Shown: positions 16,045 through 24,396, numbered from the stretch's first letter. The stretch is 35,805 bases of DNA from Pseudomonadota bacterium (GCA_023393525.1 JAEWKZ010000045.1:1-35805), one strand, 5' to 3'. Notes: generated by a model from the sequence alone, not told the origin. Numbers and translations: made by a program.

Positions 16045-16243
16045 TTTGGCTCCTTGGAGTTTTTGGAAAGGTCCGGCCTGTTCGTGGCGGCCGCAAAGAA
16101 CGCATAGCCTGAGATGCGGCGGGGGGCAACGTCCTTCTTGGCCGTGGGCGGTTGCGAATACAGAGTGCTGCGTATGACAGGTCGCGGCGGTTTTGCTAGT
16201 CGGGACGATCAGGGAGGTGGTTACGCGCACTCAAGGCCCCATC

Positions 16244-18598
16244 ATGCCGCTGCCTTGGCAGCTGGGAGTGCTGGCTCACGTCTGCGGCATTCTCGCCTGG
16301 GCGCATGCGTTCCCCGCCGTTCTTGCGACGGCGCTGGCCGGGTTGGCATGCGCCCGCGCGCGGGGGATCGCGTTCATTGTCCTGGGCTTTGGGGCCGGCT
16401 TGGCCGTGGGCATGCCGGCTGCGGACAGGGAAAGCGGCCCCGCCTGGAACGCGCAGGGCCGGATCAGGGGCGTCGTGGACGAGGTGCGGACCCATCCCGG
16501 CCGCAGGATCAGCGTCATCGCCCGGGATGTGTACGCGCCGGAAACCAATGCGAGTCTGCCGGGCCGCCTGCTCTGGAATTGGGAAAATCCCGCCGTGATC
16601 CCCTTGCCGGGGCAGGAGTTCGAAACAAAGCTGCGCGTGCGGGAACTTCGGTCGCGGGCCAACTTCGGGGTTTCGTCCAGCGAGGCGTACTGGAAGCGCA
16701 GAGGCGTCGGCCACAGGGCTTACTCGCGGGGCGATGTGCCTGTTCTCTGGGGTCCTCTGACCGTCTCCCTTCGATGCAGTCTGCTTGAACAGGTCGGCTC
16801 CCTGGTGCCCGAGTCCGCGGGCGGAGCCACCGTGCGGGCCCTTCTCTTCGGGGACAGATTTCTGCTCGAGACGGAATTTCTGGACCGCGTGCGCAAGGCC
16901 GGACTGTCCCACAGCCTGGCCTTGTCCGGCTTGCATCTGGCCCTGGTCGCGAGCCTGGGTTTTGGCGCGGCCTGGGGGGCGGGCCGCGTTTTCCCCGGGC
17001 TGCTGTTGCTGTTGCCGCGTCAGAAGCTGGGGGTTCTCCTGGCTCTGCCGCCGGCGCTTGTGTATCTGTGGCTGGGCGGATTCTCCGCCTCGCTGCTGCG
17101 CGCATCCCTCATGCTGGCCACGGCCGCCCTTCATCTTCTTGCCGGTAGTCGCACCCATGCCCAGGACTGCCTGTTCGCGGCCGTGGCCGCAATCGCGCTT
17201 TTCGACCCAAGTTCGGTCCACGACCTGAGTTTGCAGCTGTCCGTGCTGGCGGTGGCCGGCCTTGTCCTCTTCATGCCTCCGGCGCTTTCCCTGATCTCCT
17301 CCCTGCGTGGTCGAGGCCTGTTGTGGAGGCCGGTTCACGCGGCCTTGAGCCTCGCCATGACGACCTGCTGCGCCAATCTTTTCATATTGCCCGTTCAGGT
17401 CCTGTATTTTTCCGAAGTGACCGGCCATCTGTGGCTCAATCTGCTCTGGCTTCCGCTGCTGAGTCTGGCCGTGCTGCCCCTGTGTTTTTTGGGGCTGGCC
17501 GCGACGCCGTGGTGGCCGCTTGCGGCCCGGGGATGTTTTCATCTTGCCGCTTCGGGAGTGGACGTCCTCGACCGGGGCTTGCGGTTGCTCGACGGAGCGG
17601 GCTGGCTTTCCACCGTCGCGGTGCTGCGTCCCTGCGGCATGGAGGTTGTCGGCTACTGGACCGTGCTGGCGGCGGGAAGCGTGCTGCTGACCGCCGCGCG
17701 TCCACGGGGCAGGGCACTTCTTTTTCTGGGAGCGGGCTTCGTGCTGATGACGGCGCCTGCCGCGTGGAGCGAGTTGCGCCCCTGGCGCGACGAGGTCGAG
17801 CTGACGGTGCTTGATACGGGCATGAGCCAGGCGCTCAGCGTGCGGGGCAGATCGGGGGCGACCGTGCTGATCGACGGTGGCGGGGGCTGGAACGCGGGCT
17901 ATGATCCGGGTCAAGCGGTGGTCGGCCCGGCGCTGGCCTGGAAGCACCCGCCGCGGGTGGAGGGCGTGCTTTTGTCCCATGTCCATGCGGATCATTTGCG
18001 AGGGCTGTTTTACATCCTCGACGCCTTCGACGTGGGGTGGTTCGGATGGTCCGGGCTGGTGGACCGGTCGAAGGACTGCGAGCGTCTGATCGCCAGGCTT
18101 GAAAACGGCTTTTGGCCGGTCAAACGGATTCGGGCCGGAGAAACGGTGCCCATCGAACCCGGCTTGTGGCTTGAAGCGTTGCACCCGGCCGTGGCTGAGT
18201 CGGGGGCCTCGGACAACGACACGTCCCTGGTGCTGCGCCTGGTCCGAGAGGGACGCGGGTTGGCCGTGCTTCCGGGCGACGTGGAGAAGCGGGGTCTGGG
18301 GCGGATTCTGCGCGAACAGGGGTCGATAAAGGCCGAAGTGCTGGTGTTGCCGCATCACGGTTCCAAATCGAGCCTTGATCCTCGGTTCTACAGGCATGTC
18401 GAGGCCAAATGGGCCGTGGCCGCTTGCGGGCCGGGAAATCGCTTCGGATTTCCGCATTCCGCGGTGCTTCAGGCGTGCGAGGAGGCGGGGATAACGGTCC
18501 TGAGTACCGCGGATCACGGGGCCGTGCGTTTCCGCTGGCGCGGTCGCGGACCGGTACGCGTCGAAAGCGTCCGACTTGGCGAGTTGGCGGGGGATTGA
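16244..18598 (+). CDS. comEC: ComEC/Rec2-type DNA uptake channel protein
   Basis: A 784-residue polytopic membrane protein of full family length. An N-terminal membrane and soluble part (DUF4131-like) is followed by the competence channel domain with GLSHSLALSGLHLALVAS and about ten helices. The C-terminal metallo-beta-lactamase domain has HVHADH (HxHxDH), LPGDVEK and LPHHGSKSS. ComEC carries single-stranded DNA across the inner membrane during transformation, and the lactamase domain is thought to degrade one strand. The ATG at 16244 has AAGG 7 bases upstream. Earlier GTG or TTG starts in the same frame are possible, one next to GGGAGG. It lies divergent to the response regulator gene. No other competence gene is in the window, so transformation ability cannot be concluded. 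Confidence 0.93.
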   Translation: MPLPWQLGVLAHVCGILAWAHAFPAVLATALAGLACARARGIAFIVLGFGAGLAVGMPAADRESGPAWNAQGRIRGVVDEVRTHPGRRISVIARDVYAPETNASLPGRLLWNWENPAVIPLPGQEFETKLRVRELRSRANFGVSSSEAYWKRRGVGHRAYSRGDVPVLWGPLTVSLRCSLLEQVGSLVPESAGGATVRALLFGDRFLLETEFLDRVRKAGLSHSLALSGLHLALVASLGFGAAWGAGRVFPGLLLLLPRQKLGVLLALPPALVYLWLGGFSASLLRASLMLATAALHLLAGSRTHAQDCLFAAVAAIALFDPSSVHDLSLQLSVLAVAGLVLFMPPALSLISSLRGRGLLWRPVHAALSLAMTTCCANLFILPVQVLYFSEVTGHLWLNLLWLPLLSLAVLPLCFLGLAATPWWPLAARGCFHLAASGVDVLDRGLRLLDGAGWLSTVAVLRPCGMEVVGYWTVLAAGSVLLTAARPRGRALLFLGAGFVLMTAPAAWSELRPWRDEVELTVLDTGMSQALSVRGRSGATVLIDGGGGWNAGYDPGQAVVGPALAWKHPPRVEGVLLSHVHADHLRGLFYILDAFDVGWFGWSGLVDRSKDCERLIARLENGFWPVKRIRAGETVPIEPGLWLEALHPAVAESGASDNDTSLVLRLVREGRGLAVLPGDVEKRGLGRILREQGSIKAEVLVLPHHGSKSSLDPRFYRHVEAKWAVAACGPGNRFGFPHSAVLQACEEAGITVLSTADHGAVRFRWRGRGPVRVESVRLGELAGD

Positions 18599-18666
18599 GC
18601 GCATTGTGTCCCGACGGGCTTTCCTGTATGGGGCTCTCGGTGCGGACAACCCAGAAGGAGATGCCC

Positions 18667-18846
18667 ATGACAACCATCATGCCCGGTGACAAGAACCTGC
18701 GTAACGCCATTGCCTGGATTCAGGATCATCGACTCGATGAACCCGACGTGAGGAAGCTTGTGGCCCAGGCGGCCACGAAATTCGACCTGACCCCGCCGGA
18801 AGAGCTGGCTCTGGCGAAGTTTTATCAGGAGGACGCCTCCCGGTGA
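18667..18846 (+). CDS. Small helical protein, 59 aa, translationally coupled to lptF
   Basis: An unrecognised small protein that begins MTTIMPGDKNLRNAIAWIQD and is entirely helix-forming, with no Cys and no membrane segment. The ATG at 18667 has AAGGAG 6 bases before it. An in-frame ATG at 18661 would overlap that ribosome-binding site. The TGA stop overlaps the GTG start of lptF (GTGA), which shows translational coupling. This position and the strong ribosome-binding site support a real gene. The function is unknown; small proteins placed before lptFG may act in the same envelope process, but nothing here proves it. Confidence 0.78.
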   Translation: MTTIMPGDKNLRNAIAWIQDHRLDEPDVRKLVAQAATKFDLTPPEELALAKFYQEDASR

Positions 18847-20021
18847 TTCGCGTGCCTCTTCTGCAGCGTGAGCTTTTCAAGGAGATGGGCGTCATCGCTT
18901 CCATCTGTCTGGGAGGTTTTCTGTGCCTTATCCTGCTCGGGCGGCTGCTGCAGTTGCGCGATCTGTTCATGGCCCAGGGCGTGACCTTTCTGGACCTGCT
19001 CAAGCTCTTTGTCTATCTGAGCCCCTTTTTCCTGATCATGCTGATTCCGGTATCCTGCATGCTTGGGATTTTCTTGACTTTTTTGCGCATGGGAGCCGAT
19101 CGGGAGCTGATTTCCCTGCGCGCGGGAGGAGTGAGCATCTGGCCGTTGCTGCCCGCGCCCATGCTTCTTTGTCTGGCCTGCTCCGCGCTGACCGTCTGGA
19201 TTTCCCTTTCCGGCATTTCCTGGGGCATGGACAATTTCCGCCAGACCGTTGTGGAACTGGCCCGGCACAAGACTTCCGTCAATGTTCAGCCCGGAGTGTT
19301 CAACACCTCCTTTCCGGGCCTGACCGTGTATGCGCGCCAGGCCGATCCCGGCAGCGGAGCCTTGCAGGACGTTTTTGTCCTGGACACGTCGCGCTCCAAG
19401 ACCCGCGCCACCATAGTCGCCCCCGTCGGTCAGATCGATTCCGATCCGGACCTGGGGCAGGTTTTCGTGCGCCTGGAGGATGGACACGTCTATCGCGAGG
19501 AGGGGGGGGAACTGAGCGTCATCCGTTTTGAAAGCTACATCCTTTCTCTGGACATGACCCGGCTTCTGGGAGGGTTCGAACTCGGCGACAAGGCGCCCAA
19601 GGAAATGTCCTGGCAGGAATTGCGCCGGATGCAGGCCGGGGGATTCGAGGACAGGAGCCTCAACTATCAGCGCCGGGTGGAGATCGAAATGCACAAGCGC
19701 TTTTCGCTTCCCGCCGCCTGCGTCGTGCTCGGATTTTTCGCGCTGCCGCTGGCCTTCTTCTTTCAGGGCTTAAAGCGCCAGTTCGGGCTGATTGTCTGTC
19801 TGGGGACATTTTTTCTGTATTACGTACTTCTGTCCGGGGGCATGTCCCTGGCTGAAAGCGACGTGCTGGCTCCCGCCATTGCCTTATGGATTCCCAACAT
19901 TCTCTTTTTGCTGTTTGCGGGGGCCGGCATGTGGGTGGTGGCGGGCGAGCGGGAAGTCAACCTCCGGACGTTCGTTTCCTGGACGCGGCGCCTCCTGGGC
20001 CTGAAGGGGGCCGATGCATGA
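18843..20021 (+). CDS. lptF: LPS export ABC transporter permease LptF
   Basis: A 392-residue YjgP/YjgQ-family permease. It has three N-terminal membrane helices, a periplasmic beta-jellyroll part (about residues 130-270) and three C-terminal helices, the standard LptF plan. The motifs FLRMGADRELISLRAGG (coupling region) and EIEMHKRFSLPAACVV before helix 4 are typical. With LptG and the ATPase LptB it extracts lipopolysaccharide from the inner membrane and pushes it to the LptC/LptA bridge. The start is GTG 18843, coupled to the 59-aa gene. It overlaps lptG by 4 bases (ATGA). LptB, LptC and LptA genes are not in the window. Confidence 0.94.
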   Translation: MIRVPLLQRELFKEMGVIASICLGGFLCLILLGRLLQLRDLFMAQGVTFLDLLKLFVYLSPFFLIMLIPVSCMLGIFLTFLRMGADRELISLRAGGVSIWPLLPAPMLLCLACSALTVWISLSGISWGMDNFRQTVVELARHKTSVNVQPGVFNTSFPGLTVYARQADPGSGALQDVFVLDTSRSKTRATIVAPVGQIDSDPDLGQVFVRLEDGHVYREEGGELSVIRFESYILSLDMTRLLGGFELGDKAPKEMSWQELRRMQAGGFEDRSLNYQRRVEIEMHKRFSLPAACVVLGFFALPLAFFFQGLKRQFGLIVCLGTFFLYYVLLSGGMSLAESDVLAPAIALWIPNILFLLFAGAGMWVVAGEREVNLRTFVSWTRRLLGLKGADA

Positions 20022-21100
20022 ACCTGCTGACACGATACATTCTGCGCCAAAACCTGTACCTCCTTCTGCTGGTCTGCGGCATTGGCCTGGGCATCTATGT
20101 CTTCATAGATCTTTTTGACCGGCTGGACGATTTTTTGGAGGCGGGAGTGGGCTTTGCCTCCGTCGGGGCCTATTTCCTGTACCGCACCCCCTTTATTCTG
20201 GCCCAGATATTTCCGGCGGTCTTTCTGATCGCGCTCATGGTTCAGCTTGGCCTCATGCTGCGCAACCGGGAGTTGCTGGCGCTTGAGGCGTGCTCCGTGT
20301 CGCCGGGGGCGGTGGCCAGGTCCGTGGTATGGTATGCCCTGGTCCTTTGCGTGGCGCAGCTTCTTTTTTCCGAGGTGCTGGGCGTGAGCGGGCACAAGGC
20401 TGCGGACCGGATCTGGAACGAACAGGTCCGCAACCGCCAGATCGAGAAACGACAGTTGTCCGACATCTGGTTTCGGGAAGGAAACCGCATCGTGCACATG
20501 GGAAAGGTTGTGCCGGCCGCGGGACAGGGTTCGAATCTGACCGTCAACGTCCTGGAGGATGAGGACTCCGGCAGCATCGGCGAGATCATCCGGGCGCAGA
20601 CGTTCAAGTCCACTGCGGACGGGTGGGTTCTTGCCGGCGTGACCCGCACCCTGCCGTCTTCCTTCGATGTGCTGAGGCTTGCGGAACTCAAGCTCGATCT
20701 GCGCACCGACGTGCGGGGCTTCTTGATCGTGGACCCCAAGACACGGCTTGAATCCCTGCCGCTTTGGCAACTGGGTGCGGAGATCAAGCGGCTCAAGGAT
20801 TCCGGCTCCAATATCGAGCGGCTGCAGACCGCTTGGCACATGAAACTGGCCTATGCGGGTTCGGTGCTGGTCATGGCACTCATAGCCATGGCCGTGGTGT
20901 CCCTGTTCGGATCGCTTTTCGTGATCATCCCCATCGGACTGGTCTCCACGTTCTGCTACTATGGGGTGTTCGTGCTGTGCGCGGCGGCCGGGGAAAAGGG
21001 GCTGGTGCCCCCGCCTTTGGCCGCGTGGGCGGCCAACATTTTTTTCGCGGCCGCGGCCGGTGGCTGGATGCTGCGCGGCCGATCTTTTCATCTGGGCTGA
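20018..21100 (+). CDS. lptG: LPS export ABC transporter permease LptG
   Basis: A 360-residue partner of LptF, with the same six-helix plan and a periplasmic jellyroll. It starts MNLLTRYILRQNLYLLLLVC, typical of LptG, and contains IYVFIDLFDRLDDF in the first helix region and LGLMLRNRELLALEACSVS as the coupling helix. The ATG at 20018 overlaps the lptF stop (ATGA), so translation is coupled. An in-frame extension upstream would only run through lptF. The short 36-aa gene follows 19 bases later. Confidence 0.94.
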   Translation: MNLLTRYILRQNLYLLLLVCGIGLGIYVFIDLFDRLDDFLEAGVGFASVGAYFLYRTPFILAQIFPAVFLIALMVQLGLMLRNRELLALEACSVSPGAVARSVVWYALVLCVAQLLFSEVLGVSGHKAADRIWNEQVRNRQIEKRQLSDIWFREGNRIVHMGKVVPAAGQGSNLTVNVLEDEDSGSIGEIIRAQTFKSTADGWVLAGVTRTLPSSFDVLRLAELKLDLRTDVRGFLIVDPKTRLESLPLWQLGAEIKRLKDSGSNIERLQTAWHMKLAYAGSVLVMALIAMAVVSLFGSLFVIIPIGLVSTFCYYGVFVLCAAAGEKGLVPPPLAAWAANIFFAAAAGGWMLRGRSFHLG

Positions 21101-21119
21101 CGACCGACAGGAGACGAGA

Positions 21120-21230
21120 ATGATCTGGTGGATTACGCTTGGCGGATTTGTGCTCGGATGCCTGGTGGCCTATGCCATGGTCCAGAGTGACTCGGATCGG
21201 AACGACCCGGATCAGGACAAGGATTCCTGA
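21120..21230 (+). CDS. 36-aa single-pass membrane microprotein
   Basis: A very short gene read from the sequence: ATG at 21120 with AGGAG 7 bases before it, and TGA at 21228-21230. The product has a Trp-rich start (MIWWITLGGFVLGCLVAYAM), one membrane helix, and an acidic tail rich in Asp and Ser (QSDSDRNDPDQDKDS). It follows lptG after 19 bases and ends overlapping the 3' end of the convergent tetR-type gene by 19 bases. It may be an accessory subunit of the Lpt complex or an unrelated membrane peptide. The start signal and clean topology support expression. Confidence 0.65.
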   Translation: MIWWITLGGFVLGCLVAYAMVQSDSDRNDPDQDKDS

Positions 21231-21841
21231 CGCGGCGCGGCTTCGAGGGGCTCCAGATATCTGGTGATGATGCTCAGTATCTCGGGATAGAAATCATCCG
21301 AAAAGCTCAGCCCCAGGATGTTTTCCTTGGCCAGCAGCCTGGCGCGGGTCGAGCCGAAGACCGTGGAGAAAATGACGCTGGCCGCCAGATTTGGTTCGAG
21401 GTCGGCGCGGATGGACCCATCCTGCATGCCCCTGCGCAGGCATTCGAGCATTTTTTCCACCACCTGGGAGCAGACATTGAGGATTTCGGAATTGTCGGCA
21501 TCCACCGTGTTGGCCAGGAACGGCGAACAGCGCAACAGGGTCAGGAAGCCTGATTGGGGAGTGGTGGACGCTTTCAAGATGCATTTGGCGAAGTTGAGCA
21601 CGCCGCTCAAACCGTCCGATGCGTAATACTGGCTTTCGTCGATCTTGAGCAGCAGATTGAGGAGGATGTCTATCTCCACCAGCTGGAACAGGTTCTCCTT
21701 GCTGCCGTAATGATGGGCGATGAGCCCATCGGCGATGCCCGCCTCTTGGGCGATACGCTTGTAGGTGGTTTCGGCGTAGCCGAGTTCCCCGAAAAGCCGT
21801 TTGGCCGTCTCCAGAATGCGTTCCTTGTTGCCCATGACCAC
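21212..21841 (-). CDS. TetR-family transcriptional regulator
   Basis: A 209-residue repressor. The N-terminal helix-turn-helix is canonical: ERILETAKRLFGELGYAETT, then IAQEAGIADGLIAHHYGSKENLF. The C-terminal ~150 residues form the ligand-binding and dimer domain. The GTG at 21841 is preferred, since AAGGAG lies 9 bases upstream. The ATG two codons later is 15 bases away. It is divergent to the FadL-type gene, and a palindrome lies in the shared region, so repression of that gene and of itself is likely. The ligand is unknown; a fatty acid or other hydrophobic compound fits the neighbour. The 3' end overlaps the convergent 36-aa gene. Confidence 0.92.
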   Translation of the reverse strand: MVMGNKERILETAKRLFGELGYAETTYKRIAQEAGIADGLIAHHYGSKENLFQLVEIDILLNLLLKIDESQYYASDGLSGVLNFAKCILKASTTPQSGFLTLLRCSPFLANTVDADNSEILNVCSQVVEKMLECLRRGMQDGSIRADLEPNLAASVIFSTVFGSTRARLLAKENILGLSFSDDFYPEILSIITRYLEPLEAAPRQESLS

Positions 21842-22041
21842 TGCGCGTCTCTCCTTGTTTTTTTCCGCCTTGTACCCAGCCCCTCACGACCAGTCCACCA
21901 TTTTTCCGCCCGGATTCTATGTGTCCGCTCAATATCCTCTCTTCGTTGATCAGGCGACTATGTACGAGTAATCCCCTTTTTCAACAGGGTTTTTCAAAAC
22001 TCTTGACGCGTAACTCGTCTTAATTTAGCGCACTAGCAAAA

Positions 22042-22061
22042 TATATTGAGTGCGCACTTAA
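22042..22061. promoter_or_regulatory. Candidate TetR operator and -10 element before the FadL-type gene
   Basis: The decamer AGTGCGCACT (22049-22058) is a perfect palindrome. It extends to TT...AA at 22046-22061 with one mismatched pair. GCGCACT recurs at 22028-22034 in direct orientation. A -10-like TATATT (22042-22047) abuts it, so a bound repressor would block initiation. The -35 match is poor. This lies between the divergent tetR-type and fadL-type genes, the expected place for such an operator. Confidence 0.5.
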
Positions 22062-22106
22062 GGTGTCGCGCTTGTGGAGCAAACAGTGCAACAAAGGGGA
22101 GGATGG

Positions 22107-23372
22107 ATGCGAACTTTGAAAACATGGGTCATGGCCGGGTGTCTGGTGCTGCTGGCCACGCAACTCAGCTTTGCGGCCGGATTCGGAATTTATGAATGGA
22201 GCGCTCGCGGCAATGCCCTGGGCGGCGCGACGGTAGGCCGGGCCGATGATCCGTCCGCCCTGGCGACAAACCCGGCCGGCATCACCCAGCTCGATGGAGT
22301 GCAGGTTCTGGGCGGCTTCACGGCTATTCATCCCGTGCTCGATATCAAGACTGACGGCAAATGGTATTCCTCAGACAAGGATTCCCTCTGGATTCCACCC
22401 CATTTTTTCGCCACCTGGAAGGTTAACGATCGCTACTCCATCGGCCTGGGGACATTCTCCCGCTTTGGCTTGGGCTCGGTCTTCGATGAAGATTGGGGCG
22501 GTCGTTACAACTCCTACGAAGCCATCATAGAATCAGTTTCCATCAATCCCAACGTGGCTGTAAAGGTCACGGACAAGTTTTCCGCCGCTTTTGGGGTAGA
22601 GGCGATGTACTTGAATTTTTCAAAGAAACAGAAATTTAATGTTGTAAAGTTTCATCCTACGATACCAGATGGTGATTCACATTTAGAAGCTGATGGATGG
22701 GGATATGGATTTAATATGGGGGTCCATTATCAACCTTGTGATTATGCTAAAATTGGTCTTTCATACAGAAGTCCTGTCACTATGAAAGTCAATGGTGATG
22801 CTGATTTTGACACTCCTGACGCAATAACTGCTCTTACACCGCCAGGAGCATTTACGGATACTTCTGCAAGTGGCACGGTAACGTTGCCTGATTCATTTTC
22901 TTTTGGCGTCGCCGTGTATCCTCACGAAAAATTGAGCGTTGAAGTTGGTGCTGTCTATACGCTGTGGAGCAAATACAATGAGTTGAAAATTAACTATGGT
23001 GATGCTGTCGTGCCGACTACAGCTGGATTAGTTGATCAGACAACTCAAGCAAAAAACTGGGAAGACGTTTGGCGCTTCAATATCGGTGTGGAATATGCCG
23101 CGCTGGATTGGCTCGATCTGCGTGCCGGCTACGTATTTGACCAGTCCCCTGTTCAAGACGACACTATCGACTACATGGTTCCCGCCAACGACCGTCACCT
23201 TTTTAACGGTGGTGTCGGTTTTCATTGGGACAACTGGATGGTCGATGTGAACTATACCTACCTGATGATCATGGATCGCGACATTGACGGGCGCGACGAC
23301 GGAGTGCGCGACGGCGAAATCGACAACGCCGACGCGCACATGGTTGGCCTGTCAGTGGGGTACAAGTTTTAG
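22107..23372 (+). CDS. FadL/OmpP1/TodX-type outer membrane transporter
   Basis: A 421-residue outer membrane protein. The ATG at 22107 has GGGGAGG just upstream and gives a good signal peptide ending LSFA. The mature N-terminus AGFGIYEWSARGNALGG, then ADDPSALATNPAGI, is the FadL hatch with its NPAGI motif. The C-terminus ends in an amphipathic strand with final Phe (VGYKF), a normal barrel assembly signal. It should form a 14-strand barrel that brings long-chain fatty acids or aromatic hydrocarbons through the outer membrane. The middle, residues ~168-321, is encoded by AT-rich DNA very unlike both ends, which suggests a recombined segment. It is likely controlled by the divergent TetR-type gene. 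Confidence 0.92.
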   Translation: MRTLKTWVMAGCLVLLATQLSFAAGFGIYEWSARGNALGGATVGRADDPSALATNPAGITQLDGVQVLGGFTAIHPVLDIKTDGKWYSSDKDSLWIPPHFFATWKVNDRYSIGLGTFSRFGLGSVFDEDWGGRYNSYEAIIESVSINPNVAVKVTDKFSAAFGVEAMYLNFSKKQKFNVVKFHPTIPDGDSHLEADGWGYGFNMGVHYQPCDYAKIGLSYRSPVTMKVNGDADFDTPDAITALTPPGAFTDTSASGTVTLPDSFSFGVAVYPHEKLSVEVGAVYTLWSKYNELKINYGDAVVPTTAGLVDQTTQAKNWEDVWRFNIGVEYAALDWLDLRAGYVFDQSPVQDDTIDYMVPANDRHLFNGGVGFHWDNWMVDVNYTYLMIMDRDIDGRDDGVRDGEIDNADAHMVGLSVGYKF

Positions 23373-23403
23373 CTTTTTTGGCTCTTCAGGTACTCAAAGC
23401 CAC

Positions 23404-23434
23404 AAAAAACGCCCCGCGATGCGGGGCGTTTTTT
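23404..23434. terminator. Strong bidirectional terminator after the FadL-type gene
   Basis: AAAAAACGCCCCGC (23404-23417) and GCGGGGCGTTTTTT (23421-23434) are perfect complements around a 3-base loop. The A-run before and T-run after make it work in both directions, although its assigned role is for the plus-strand gene ending 31 bases earlier. Confidence 0.92.
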
Positions 23435-23608
23435 ATGGCTTTGAGGTTGGCGGAAAATGGGCTTCGGTGCCGTTCCGGGCTTTGGCTCAGGTCCGGAAAC
23501 GCCCGAGCAGGTGAAGAGGCCGGCGGCCAGCTTGCGCAGCTCTTCCGCGTTGCGGGCAGTTTCGGCCGTGATCCGGTTGGTGCCTTCCGACCGTGTTTTA
23601 CGGTCGTA
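23435..23608. other. Gene-free stretch, possible remnant of a chemoreceptor tail on the minus strand
   Basis: No complete gene is seen. On the minus strand, 23500-23584 translates to NRITAETARNAEELRKLAAG with a short tail, which resembles the C-terminal helix end of a methyl-accepting chemotaxis protein. No start codon or further chemoreceptor sequence precedes it. A 7-bp hairpin (CGACCGT 23588-23594 with ACGGTCG 23600-23606) lies next to it. The similarity may be chance, since Ala/Glu-rich helices are common. Confidence 0.2.
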
Positions 23609-23632
23609 AAAGAAGAGCCGGTTTCCCGGCTT
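23609..23632 (-). terminator. Rho-independent terminator of the YhhQ-like gene
   Basis: On the minus strand AGCCGG, loop GAAA, CCGGCT (23616-23631) is followed by CTTCTTTT. The stem is short but capped by a stable GNRA tetraloop. It lies about 40 bases after the stop codon of the gene at 23672-24295. Confidence 0.7.
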
Positions 23633-23671
23633 GAAGATCGCTTATGAAGACGCGTGTCTTATCCAAACATT

Positions 23672-24295
23672 TCAGCAGTTATGCGTCGCAGTGGGACAGG
23701 CTTCCCTTTCTTTGACCAGGTAAATGGCGGGCAGGGAAATCAGGGTTGTCGCGAATTTGATCAGGGTGTTGCTGAAGAAGATGGACCAGACCACCGAGCC
23801 CTCAAACAGGCCTCCGAAGGCGATCCAGCAGAAAATGAGGCTGTCCAGGGGGATGCTGACCGCGTTGCTGACCAGGACCCTGGACCACTGATGCCTGGCC
23901 GTGACCTTTTCCTTCCACAGGCTGTAGATCTCCGTGTCGGTCAGTTCGGAGATGACCTCGGCCACGATGGACGCGAAGACCAGACGCCACAGAGGGGCCA
24001 GTACCTGCCCGAACTCCGGCTGCGCGCCCACGCCCATGTCCGGGGGCAGGATGGAGACCAGCCAGAAGTATCCGGCCATGAGCAGATTGAAGGCGGCGGC
24101 GGTGATGATCATCAGCCGCGCCCCCTGCTTGCCCATGGTCTTGTGCACCATGTCGCGCAGGGTGAAGGTCAGGGGGTAGATGAAGGTGCCAGCGTCAATG
24201 GACATGCCGCCAAGCATGACGATGCGCAGGGAACCGACATCGGAAAATATCTGTAGGGCGATGTAGGACGCCACAAGGACGACGATGGTTTGCAT
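23672..24295 (-). CDS. yhhQ: COG1738 / YhhQ-family queuosine precursor transporter
   Basis: A 207-residue integral membrane protein with about six helices. The family signature is visible: GTFIYPLTFTLRDMVHKTMG, then IVAEVISELTDTEIYSLWKE, and SNAVSIPLDSLIFCWIAF. This VUT family carries queuosine precursors (preQ0/preQ1 or queuine) into the cell in studied bacteria. The transported precursor here is not known. The ATG at 24295 has GGAG 6 bases upstream. A hairpin directly abuts that ribosome-binding site (24306-24329). No preQ1 riboswitch motif was recognised in the 101 bases upstream. It may be the last gene of the minus-strand run that includes the thioesterase and peptide transporter, or may have its own promoter. 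Confidence 0.88.
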   Translation of the reverse strand: MQTIVVLVASYIALQIFSDVGSLRIVMLGGMSIDAGTFIYPLTFTLRDMVHKTMGKQGARLMIITAAAFNLLMAGYFWLVSILPPDMGVGAQPEFGQVLAPLWRLVFASIVAEVISELTDTEIYSLWKEKVTARHQWSRVLVSNAVSIPLDSLIFCWIAFGGLFEGSVVWSIFFSNTLIKFATTLISLPAIYLVKEREACPTATHNC

Positions 24296-24301
24296 AAGGT
24301 G

Positions 24302-24329
24302 CTCCGGAAAGGTGAATTCGCGCCTTTCC
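24302..24329 (-). promoter_or_regulatory. Hairpin abutting the ribosome-binding site of the YhhQ-like gene
   Basis: GGAAAGG (24306-24312) and CCTTTCC (24323-24329) are perfect complements with a 10-base loop. On the minus strand the 3' arm ends directly at GGAG (24302-24305), the ribosome-binding site. It could act in translational control or end the upstream thioesterase transcript. The evidence is structural only. Confidence 0.35.
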
Positions 24330-24396
24330 CTAGACTGAAGAGGCGGGGCTGTAAATGCCGGATTTGGGAAGTCGGCGAGTGGAAAAAGGTGACAGC

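Noticed and set aside
16196..18673. An 825-codon open frame on the minus strand opposite comEC
   Set aside because: Low-complexity Arg/Gln/Pro/Gly composition and no motif; comEC on the plus strand has all family motifs.
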